A stretch of 64,000 nt of DNA from Rotaria sp. Silwood1 (taxonomy: Eukaryota > Rotifera > Eurotatoria > Philodinida > Philodinidae): positions 62,001 through 126,000 of the forward strand of contig CAJNOP010000539.1 of NCBI GenBank assembly GCA_905250075.1, in the 5' to 3' direction. Each line of letters opens with the position of its first letter. Position 1 is the first letter of the stretch. A program made the position numbers and the translations under genes. Below the pieces are notes generated by a model. The model did not search any database. It saw only the letters and a list, made by a program, of their open reading frames with translations, and was not told the origin of the DNA. This document shows, piece by piece, positions 26,466-37,600 of the stretch.

Positions 26466-26930
26466 TAAATTTGAGGTAGTTAAATACTGTTCGACAAATA
26501 TATTTCAATTTTAATTATTTTATTACAATTTAAGTGACGCTTCTTTCTTCTTCGAAGATGGTCTTTTCAATGTTTGATAAAAATTGTACAAATAATTTAA
26601 TCACGAAAACAAAATAAAATGGAAGAAAAATAGAACAGGCTGTATATTTCTTTTAGTCTAATTTCATAGTGGTACAGAAACTAAAACGATTATAATACCG
26701 ACCAGGTAGACGCGATTCTTTTCCGTACGACTATGAAATTAGACTAATAGACATATATAGCCTGTTTTATTTTTCTTCCATTTTAGTTTGTTTTCGTGAT
26801 TAATTTATACAATTTTTAGGAAACATTGAAAAGATCATCTTCGAAGAAGAAAAAAGCGTGACTTAAATTATAATAAAATAATTAAAATTGAAATAAGGTT
26901 ATCGAACAGTATTTAACTATCTCAAATTTA
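26466..26930. mobile_element. Palindromic foldback element, 465 bp
   Basis: The left arm from TAAATTTGAGGTAGTTAAAT is repeated inverted at the right end, with matching blocks along the whole arm (for example ATTTCAATTTTAATTATTTT, CTTCTTCGAAGATG, AGTCTAATTTCATAG) and a centre near 26698. The ends lie next to TA dinucleotides, compatible with a Tc1/mariner-type MITE. Confidence 0.8.
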
Positions 26931-27455
26931 TCGGTAATTTTTCTATCAACAAAATAGGCCAGAGATAATGCGAAAAAATGATTTCTGTTGTTCACATTAT
27001 TTTTTTATCTTTTTTAACCATTTTCACTTAATCAGAAGTAACCATTTTAATGTTTACATGAAAAGCATTTTCAGACATTTTTTGTGATCGTTTTACATCA
27101 TTATAATTATGTATGTTTTTAAGCATTTTAATATCATTTCACCATTTTGCTCCCTGCCTGGGAAGTCATATATGCTATTACTTCTATAAATATTTGCTTT
27201 CTATTTTGATAAAAATCAATAGCATGCAAATTTAACAAGGATTCAAGACTCTATATTTTAGAAAAATAAATTCAGTTCGAAACTTTCACCAAGTGAATAG
27301 AAATATTGAGAGAGTAGTACTGAGACTTATTAGTTTTATATAATATAAATCACTTTGAAGAATATTAACATCCAGATTAACAACAATTCTGTTTTTGTCT
27401 TTTATTTAATATTTAGAAACATTTTAATTCTACTTTATTCATAACAAAGTGAAAA

Positions 27456-28433
27456 ATGTCAGTGATCTCTACACTTAATCTTATTCAACAATATCTTACT
27501 ATTGTATTAGGATTACTTCTTGTTGTTGGTGTCTTTGGTAATATATTTAATTGTCTTGTATTTCTTCGAAAACGATTACGTTCTAATGCATGTTCAGTTT
27601 TCTTTGCTGCTGCATCGATTGCTAATATGACAGTTATGATTTATTATATTATTCCAACTATTCATTCAGTTTATAATTCACCACCAGAAAATGGAAATCT
27701 TATTTATTGTAAAGTTCGTTTATATATTCGAAATGCTTTATTAGTTATTTCACGATCTTATTTAACATTGGCTTGTATTGCATGTTATGTTCAATCGTCA
27801 AGAAATGCTCGAATACGTGAAATATTTAAACCAAAAATTATTGTACGAGTTATTATTATGGTTCCTATAGTTTGGTTTATTATACCATTACATATACCTT
27901 TAACAACAACTATACAAAATGGGAAATGTTTAATGTGGGCAGGTGTTGCAGCTCTTTATCATTCGATTTATATTTGTTTTGTTGCTGCTATACTTCCAAC
28001 TAGTTTGATGGCTATATTTAGTTTTATGGCTTATCAAAATTTAAGACGAATGACACGTAATGTACTTCCTCAGAGTTCTACAGGACAAAGTCATGAAAAA
28101 TCATATAATCAACAGTCAGAAAAAATGCTTCTTCAACAACGTGATCGACAATTAAGTAAGATGTTATTTGTACAAATTATTGTGTATATGAGCTTTACCA
28201 TATCTTATCCTATTAATACATTATACAATGCAGCTGTTTTGATTATTGGAGGACCAAAATCAACAGAAAGAGCAGCTATTGAAAATTTTGTTTTATTTAT
28301 TACTTCTGCTTTTCTTCTAAATTTCTATAGTGCAGCTTCATTTTTTGTTTTTCTTACATCACGTGCATTTCGAAAAGAATTACGACAAATCTTTGCTTGT
28401 ATTCTACCTCGATGGATTGGTATTGGAAATTAA
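27456..28433 (+). CDS. Rhodopsin-like seven-transmembrane receptor, copy 2
   Basis: Intronless 325-aa paralogue of the receptor at 3598-4575, same length and same seven-helix layout. TM1 has VFGNIFN, the extracellular Cys pair is kept (IYCKVR, NGKCLMW), and the position of the DRY motif reads CYVQSSRNAR. Differences between the copies cluster in intracellular loop 3 (residues about 200-225, where only scattered residues match), at the ends of TM6 and in the last ten residues. TM2 to TM3 is nearly identical even at synonymous sites. AATAAA lies at 28624-28629. Homology continues upstream of the ATG, including a Ttt-rich leader and a block at 27171-27275, showing that the duplicated unit included the promoter. 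Ligand unknown. Confidence 0.85.
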   Translation: MSVISTLNLIQQYLTIVLGLLLVVGVFGNIFNCLVFLRKRLRSNACSVFFAAASIANMTVMIYYIIPTIHSVYNSPPENGNLIYCKVRLYIRNALLVISRSYLTLACIACYVQSSRNARIREIFKPKIIVRVIIMVPIVWFIIPLHIPLTTTIQNGKCLMWAGVAALYHSIYICFVAAILPTSLMAIFSFMAYQNLRRMTRNVLPQSSTGQSHEKSYNQQSEKMLLQQRDRQLSKMLFVQIIVYMSFTISYPINTLYNAAVLIIGGPKSTERAAIENFVLFITSAFLLNFYSAASFFVFLTSRAFRKELRQIFACILPRWIGIGN

Positions 28434-31400
28434 TCAAACAATTATCATTTGACTTATAAATATGATGTAAAAACAAAAAACAAACTTTATTATTGTTGTC
28501 TAGATGTTGTGAAAGCTTTTATCAGTTCATAAAACTGAAATAATGTAAAAATGCGCAAAAAAAAATAATATTTTCATGTTGATTCAATTCATTGAGTGTT
28601 GTTGACTGTAAAACTTCATTTGCAATAAAACATTTTATCAATACTTGCCTATCACAATTCCTGAAGATATCGTTTAAGCAATAAGAAAGCATATAAACAG
28701 ATCAAAGACAATCTGATTGCTGTAAAAATAATTCATAACAGACAAGACTCTCACGGATAAAAAATGTTAATGAAATCAAATCATGTACTAATTACTGATA
28801 TTGTATTATCATACAATTTCTAATATCTGATAGTATAGGTAGTTCAAAGACGTTTGTAGTGATGCTAGACAGAGTGTAATAATAACAGAAAAAAAATGAG
28901 AGATGACATGAGATTAACAAAAATAACACGAGTGTAAATGTACTTTAGACAAAATTAGTAAATCAATATTGAATTACAATGGAATAGAATAGAAAAGTTA
29001 TGATAAGTTTCATAGCTATTTCATGCACATGAAACGTATATTGGTATTTTTAGGAAAATGCTTAAGCTATAGCATTCGCATATTAACATTAAAAATGTAA
29101 AACATCGTGATAGAGCTATTCTTGATAATCACATGAAGATTGTTTTATTCTATAACACATTTCTTCACTATTCCGTTTAAGGAGATGTTTTTGATACACA
29201 GCCTACAATCGCATATCAACAACTGCTGATTTTAACATGTAATCGAAAAGTAATTTGACAAGTTACTTCTCCGTTTTTACAGCTTCTTAAGAAAAATCAC
29301 AGAAATTTGAAAATATTAGATGAAAATTGAAATTGCTATAGGACTTCTGGTTTAAGAATTATGAGCAGAGCTTCGACGAGTGCAAAAATTAAGTTTAGAT
29401 GGGGAAAATTTACATTTTTTTTGTAGAGAGTGTCCTTTACTGCATATGCTATCATTCAGGAATAGCCGTACTCTTTTTCCAAGCCTGTCAACTAACTAAT
29501 TATTAATGTGTCATACGAAAGAGAAATTTTGGTTCTTTCCTCCTCTATGTTTGAAATAATTTTCGTTTTCTACTATTGATAATTCTCAGAGAACTGAAAT
29601 AAAATGATAAATATCACAAAGTACTAGATATCTAACTTAAAAATATTCGATCAATACTAAAAAATGAAGTTGAAGAAAATAGCTATCAGAGATGAAACAT
29701 CATTGTTATGATGAAGAACTCTAAAGAAAAAAAAAATTCACGTTTTGACAAACATGAACCTATTAGAAATTATTTCGTGCTCGTATTCATCTCATCTTTC
29801 TATTGTAAAAACACTAATGATCATCATTTTTAATAAGATCTAGTTTGAACTACCTCGTGACAAAAATTTTTCTCAGTCAATATAACATAAAATTTTAGAG
29901 ATTCACTAAATTGGACACTGAAAATTGTTATAATACTTATTAGGCAGCATTGATTAGTTTTATTTTCGATGAGCTTTAATTTGATATAATGGTTCTTGTT
30001 AATATTGTTTGAAATAACAGTGTTATCCCCTTGGGAAAAACATTTTTTTATACTTCTTATATGTGAATGAATTGCAGCTTTATAATCACGATTGAGATTA
30101 TAACTGTATTTAACTAATAACTTCTGTTTCTCTTGACTTATTCAGACAGATATTTTTACATAGTATTCTTCTTCGGACACATCACTGCCTCAAAAAAATC
30201 TCTTTTTTTTTTTCTTCAATACTTGAGGTTTATAATAAGAATGATCAATGATTTGAACTCGTTTCCTCAAAAAGTTTTGCCGTTGAAACTTTACAATCGT
30301 ATTCGAATATATTCTTTTGAGCTCTATTAGAAAGAGTACAACTATTTCATGAACTAAGCTCGGTTCATAGAACTTTTTAGAGAATTGCATGAGCTAATTT
30401 TTAAGAAAGATCCTCGCAAAATATTGACAGGCTTATTTGTTTTGCCATAGTCAATAGAATATGTAAATAAGAATACAACAAGCAACTTTGTGGAACTCAA
30501 ATAGATTTTCGAAGAAATGTAGTAAGTATAATTTTAAATTAAGATTTTTTTGACTCTCGCGCTCGTTAAAGATCTTAGGTAACCAGTATTAACGGTATTC
30601 AACAATGTTAATATTACGAAATAATGTAGTTTCTGATTTTTTCATAGATAAACGATTATATGTTGGACATCAAGGTTTTTTACTGCTTACAACTGTCATA
30701 TGACTAATAGAAAGGCGTGGCCGGATTAAGCTCTAACACTTTCAAGAATAATCAATTTCAGTCTCACCAAGTCTAGCAAGATACATATAACAGATCGTTA
30801 ATATCTACTGTAGATATAACAAATGGTATACAACAGGCTCATCTGTCTATCAAATTAATGTTTAAAGTAATAATGATAAATTCTAAAAATAGAACATGAA
30901 TACCATCTGTATAATACCAAGACAACTAATAGAATGAAAACAAATTTTGTAGAAAAATTTTTTATAAATATAATAAAGTTAAGTGATACATGTGAGTTCA
31001 ACATTTCAGTTCTCGAAGGTTTGTACTAACAAGATTTTTCAATAATATTTTAACAAATAATCAAAATATTCTTTTCAAATTTGCAAAATACTATCATAAT
31101 ACTTTTCTTTTTCGAATTCTTAACTACCTTAAATACTTGATTTTTATTTGAAAATATAGAATTGTTACGTTAGTTAGCAAAAACAGAGTTCAATATGAAA
31201 TTATCCAAGAGGTCACTATACACCAATCATTGTTCATGTTTCTTTCATAGATGTCACATGAAATATTCGAACAAATATATATTCCACAAATAAATGTTTA
31301 TAACTTAGTTACAATAGATTCTTATGATAAGAAATAAAAAAAAAACTTTGTTTTTCCTTTATTCTGATCGCTTATCAGTCCGAATAATACCAATGCTCAA

Positions 31401-31601
31401 AGGAAATTTTTCTTTTTTTTTTTTTTTTTTTTTTTCTTGTTTTGTTTATTTGTTTATTGTTTGTCTAGAATATTTTTTTTAACATTTCATTTTAATCTTG
31501 ATTTTAAAATCGAGTACGTGTCAAAGAATTCAAACAACAACAACAAACAATTTACAAATCAAACAATGAAGTTTTAACTTTTAAGATTAATATGTAAATC
31601 A
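28434..31601. other. AT-rich intergenic stretch before striatin
   Basis: No coding features recognised. A T-rich tract at 31408-31437 (about 30 T with one or two C) and ACAACAACAAAC-type sequence (31533-31550) lie within 200 bp of the striatin start and may belong to its promoter or 5' leader. Confidence 0.5.
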
Positions 31602-34600
31602 ATGGACGGTAGTGAAACACAAATATCATATCAAAACGATAGTCAAACAACAGCACCAACAATGGGTACTATTGATACACATAGTCCACTTTATACAGTA
31701 CCTGGTATACTTCATTTTCTTCAACATGAATGGACAAGATTTGAAATTGAACGACAACAATGGGAAACTGAACGAGCCGAATTACAAGTAAATGAAAACA
31801 TTTGTTTTTTTCGTTTAAATTTAAATTTTGTTTTTTTTCTTTTTATTATTTAATTTTAAATAATAAATAGGCACGTATAGCTTTTCTTCAAGGTGAACGA
31901 CAAGGACAAGAGAATTTAAAAACTGCACTTGTTAGACGAATTAAAATGCTTGAATATGCTTTAAAACAAGAAAGGTTCAATGTTCTTTTTATTTTTATTT
32001 TTGTTTCATTGATTAAGTAAAACAAATTGTTTATATTTAGATTAAAATATAATAAATTAAAATATGGCAGTGAAACTGTTCCATTAGAAGATCAAAAACC
32101 ATCATCAAATGAAGGACAAACAGGATTTGATGATGGTAAAATTTTCATAAGAAAAGAAAACTTTTTTTAAAACTTTTTTGATGTCATTTACAGATGAAAA
32201 TAAAGAAGATCCAACTTTAGCTTTTGGTGGTAGTAGTGTTTCTTTTAAACAAGGTCGTCAATTACTTCGACAGTAAATAAAAAAAACTTATTTTTCTTTA
32301 ATTAATTGACTTTGTTGTTTTTTTTTTTATTTATTAAGATATTTAAAAGAAATTGGTTATGTTGATACAATCATTGATATACGTTCCACAGCTGTTAAAA
32401 AACTACTGGGAATTAAAAGTGAAACAAATCTTAATGGAAATAATGTATCTAATTCTGCATCATCAGGTTTAAATGGTGATGCAAAAATAATGAATGAATC
32501 AAAAGGGTAAATAGAATTTTATTTTTTTTTTTTCTTTAATAATATCTCATTAAAATGTACTTTGAAAGTATAATTACTAATTTCGAGTACATTAGATAAA
32601 TCATTAGTATTTATTTTGTTGAGGATTATTGTTTTTTTTTTTTTTCTTTGAAAAATCGCTTCAAGGATAAGTACGTACTTATAAGAAAATAATCTTCACT
32701 ATCAGATCATATTTTAACTATAAATAGTTTTCAAGATATATCTAAAAGATAAAATTCTTAGATGATATTAAAATTGTAATGATTAGAAAACTTCTTCTCA
32801 TACTAATTTATGTTTCTCGAACTGATAGAATAAAATCTGTGTGGGCGTATTTTTTTTAACGGATGTCGAATTTCTTATGCACGACATTTTGAAGGAAACG
32901 AAAAAATTTCCTCTCGATTTTTGCTATAGCTTTGAAGTATATTCTATTAAATGCCATATAAATAAAGATTTTTCATTGATAGTCAATACTTTTCTTTAAA
33001 TTCAATTCTTATAATCATAATATTTAAAGTATTGAGAGTAGAAATTATGAATCTCGGATATATGCATGAAAATTTATTCTTCATTTTTCTTGGAAATAGT
33101 ACGTTCGATCAAGTTGAAACTCTTTTGTACAAAGATTGATGCACTTGAAATATTGTGATTAAGAAAATAGAGCAATTTTTAACTTTTTCCGTCCAGATAT
33201 TTCCTAGAAAGAAATATTTATTAGTTGTTCTCCTTGAGTTATAATTATTTATATGAATTTTTAATATATATGAAAAAAATTTATAAACAGTTTTAGTGGA
33301 TTAGGTTTTTTTTACGTAAATTATATATTATATTTAATGAACACCTAATATATTGATTCTATGAATAATATTGACAAGAATGTGTTGAAGCGAAATAAAA
33401 ATATCTTAATATTAAATATTAAAATTTATCTATTCAAGCGAATAATGGATAACATAACTGTAAAGTTATAACATATGCTATCAAAGAGAAATCAAATATA
33501 ATTAATTTCCAATAAACATATTTCTATTAATCATTCGAAATAAAAACGAAAAGATTAAAGTTTAAGTTTGTATTTTGTTCAAAATATAAATATATGAAGA
33601 TGTTTATTATATATATGAGATAGTTGTAGATATTAGATCTATGAAAAAATGAAATTATTTCAATGATAGAACATTTAGCCAATTAATAGAAATACAGGAT
33701 GTGTAACTGTTTTAACCACTGCGAATCACGCCAAGCACTACTCATGTTACTTATTATATCTGGAAAGCTTTCAGTTCAAACGGATGAATTTTTTTCTTAA
33801 GAGATATAGGATACCTATAGGTAAGAAATTTTTTATGAGAAAATGTTTTTTTCGGATTCTAGTCTAGATAAAAGTATTTCAGATTTTATTTCTAACTGAT
33901 CGGAAAATTTTCTTCTTAAAATATTGAATTCTTTATGAATTATCATTTGCATTCAGGATCAGAAAATAGATCTTTGCGTAAGAAGGATTTTCTACTTCCG
34001 ATCGAATAACATAGACTTTAGTTTGGTTTTAAAATGCAGCGAAGATCTGCCGGTAAAACTTATGAAAATTCAACATTTCAAAATATTGTTTTGTTATTTC
34101 CGATGAAATTTTTCTTTTCAATTTAAAATCTTCGAAAGTTTTCTAATTGTTTTCATATGTTTTTTCATTCTTAGTACGAAAACCCTCATAAAACTACAAA
34201 CAGTATACTTAATCTATCTTCTACACACTATTTATTTTGTTATCTCTAATGTCTGTGGAAACTATATACTATGGATAGAAAAAAATACAACAAAATCTAT
34301 AGAAAAAACTGCAATGCTAAAACAGTTACTCGATTATTTTTTAATAGTATGTCACAACACAGTGAGTTGAGAGAATATAATAAAAATACTAATGAGGAAA
34401 CCTCTTCAAGTGTTAATCGTCGATCGAGCTCATATTTTGCTTATAAGTAAAACTTGATGACATTAGCAGAAGTTCGGAAGGATTTGTTCCCATACACTGT
34501 CCTTTCGGAGTTGCGACCGGTTTACTAGTTTTTCGATCTCTGGCAATGGTATTTATAGGGAAGCTCAACAATGGAATTTTGTCCATAAACAGGTGTCATG

Positions 34601-37600
34601 GTCACTAGAATGTTCTAAAAGTTCCAGCTAAAATGAACGTTTCTTTCTTCAGATACTGAGTTTCTAAGAAGTTTGATTTTTGTCACCTATTGCCTTTGAA
34701 ATATGATTGTTCCTTGAAAATTCAATATCTTGAGAAAGAATCGTTCAGTTTAGCTGACACATTTAGGACATTCTAGTGACTATGAGACCTGTTTATAGAC
34801 AAAATTCGATTGTTGGACTTCCCTATAAATACCATCACCAGCGGTCGAAAAAACAGTAAAACGGTCGTAACTCCGAAAGAACAGCGGATGGGGATGAGTC
34901 TTTCCGGACTTCTGCTAGTCTCATCGAGTCTTACTTATGGACAAAATATGAGCTCGATTGGCGGTTAACACTTGGAGATGTTCTCTCGTAAGACAAATTT
35001 TGATTTCAATACAAGAATCTCAAAATGAAAATATTGTCTCCACTGAAGGTTATCATCAGTGCAAAGAAAAATAATTTGCCCTATTAATGAATCTTTGAGA
35101 ATATGTGTCATCAATATAATTCCACTAGTTAATGATAATTTCATGTTTTCGACCGATTTCATTAGAAATAATATGATATTCATTCTTTTCAGAAGAAAAA
35201 AAAAGACTTTTTCTTCAACACTTAAAATATTCACCAAAAACAAAAATTTATACTTATTTGTTTTCTTTTTCTTTTTTTAGAATTATTCCTAATATACTTA
35301 AGAATGCTACAAATGATTTTAATAAATCTCTAGCTTCATTAGTTTTTCTTAAAGATGATCAAGCAGATGAAGAATCCAAGTAAAATAAATATTTGAAAAT
35401 AAGTAAAAAAACAAATACCTTTTTTTTTTTATTTATTAGTGATAATGATCTTGATATAAATCGTATTATGATTAAAACAAATAATGATAATACAACGAAT
35501 ATTAATCATCATAATTCAACACTTGATACATTAAATGATCTTGATAATGAAGAAGCTGTTTTACAAGAATTTGATTTTCTTACGGGTGATGCTACTACAA
35601 CTAGTTTAAGTATCGATGAATTAAAATCAACTGGTAAAAGAAAATTTAAAATAATATTGTTTTTTTTTTTAATAATTTTGATATTTTTTTTATATAAGAT
35701 ACAGGTAGTAATGAATGGAATGTTGATCCATCTCGAATAAATCGTCTAAAAGAAGAATATAAACGTGATCGTCATATAAAACAAGCACATCAATCAGCAA
35801 CTATAACAAATACTACATCATCATCAATACGAAATAGTCTATTTAAAAATGGAACTGATGATATATCTTCAGAACAACGTACATATTCTGAAGATGAACA
35901 AAGTATAAATAAAAATTTAAAAAAAATTCAATATATACATATTTGTTTCTTAGTTGATTCAATGATGTTTCGAAATAGTAAAAATTTTATTGGAGAAAAT
36001 GTTATTGAAGGTCTTGATGAATTAGCACGTGTGACAGTTTCAAATGATAATGATTTACATGATGATGTTGTATAATAAATTAATTTATTTTAAATAATAA
36101 GTATAATTTTCTTTTTTTTGATTTAGATAACAACAAATGATTCATCCGATTTTAGAAAAACATGGAATATTAAATATGTTTTACGAAGGTATTAAAAAAA
36201 AAGAAAGAAACTTTGAATTTTTTTTTTATTTAAAAATATGATTTTAAATAATTTCTAGTCATTTGGATGGAATACGTTGTGTTACATTTCATCCAGTAGA
36301 ATCAGTTGTTATTACAGGATCCGAAGATCGTACACTTAAATTATGGAATCTTGAAAAATCAGCTGTACTAAGAAAGTAAAAAAGAAAGAAGCATATAAAT
36401 AGTTAAGTCTTTATTTAAACTAATTAAAATTATTTTTCTATAGATCAACATCAACAACACAAGATCTTGAGCCAATCTATACATTTCGACGTCATACGTA
36501 AGTTACTTAGAATATACTAAAACTAATTGCGGAAATATTATTTCCTTAGAAATAATTTAAGTAAACTTTCATTCTATATAATCTAATAGTAAAAACAATA
36601 CTCAATTTTTTTCTATGATATGTACGAGATTCAGTGTTTTTTTTTATTGTCAATCAATGGCGGTGGAACAATCGCTCTATGCTTCCGAAATATTGTTGGC
36701 TTTTTCTCTGATGAAAAAAAAAAAAACGCTTAAAAATGAATCGACATGTTCTATAATTATGATTGTTCATACTTTCCCGGTATCCTAGATTCATCATGCG
36801 TCCTAGTCTAAAGAAAAAAACTATTCAAAACATACGCAAAGAAATTCTTGAATACGAATGTTTTGATTTATTTAGTCGATGATTAACACTTTTGTTAGGT
36901 CATTTTTCTTGAGTTGAAATAACTTTTTCTAAATTATTGTTATGTTACAAAATAATAGTCGAAAAATTTATAGTAATAGAACAAAAACTTTTAACTGAAT
37001 AGAAAATTTTTTACATATTATAAGTAGTTTCATCTAATTTGTTTTGTTTTTTTTCTTATAGTGGCACCATGTAAAGTAATAGTCTACTTTCCTAGATATT
37101 AGTATTTTCAAGAGATAGAAACAAAAAAGAATTTAAGGTTTGAACAATGTCTCAAAAAAAAGTTCATACATGAAATATTTAATTAACGATTTCAAACAAA
37201 TTTTATTATCTCATAATGAAATTTTGTATACTTTTTTTTCTTCTTTACACCAGATGTTAGATTTGACTGTGTACTCTAATGATATTGACGTATCTTATAT
37301 TTAAAATTGTTTTTTTCTTAGTTCCGCTTTTTTATCAGAATCAATTTTGATAGAATTTCATAAAAAATTAATTAACTCTTCAAATGATCAAAACGATTCC
37401 AATTCATTGCATCATACTGTAAACAAGTTAATGATTTCTTTGAATAAAAAAAAAAGAATCAAAAAGGAAAAGTCGTTCGGTAAATAGATTCAATGAGTGC
37501 AATCAAGTGTGAGAATAACCTAGACGATTATTTTCAATAGTTAATAAAATAAAAAGTTTGATGAACTTATTGTTATATTTCTTTGCTGTTGTACAAGACA

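Larger units (their letters stand above)
23982..27162. mobile_element. Possible 3.2-kb element with imperfect inverted ends
   Basis: The left end (CCCAGTCAAGTGAATAATG, then ATTAAAATGCTT) is matched at the right end on the other strand (CCCAGGCAGGGAGCAAAATG, then ATTAAAATGCTT). A motif like GAAATGGCCATTAAAA recurs inside both ends in opposite orientation (near 24085; near 27015 and 27048). No clear target duplication and no transposase frame. It would enclose the hAT MITE at 25595 and the palindrome at 26466 as nested insertions. Confidence 0.35.

Noticed and set aside
33705-34333. Another MITE in striatin intron 5, from matching GTAACTGTTTTA ends
   Set aside because: Only about 20 bp match at the ends, with no arm homology or clear target duplication; too weak to list.
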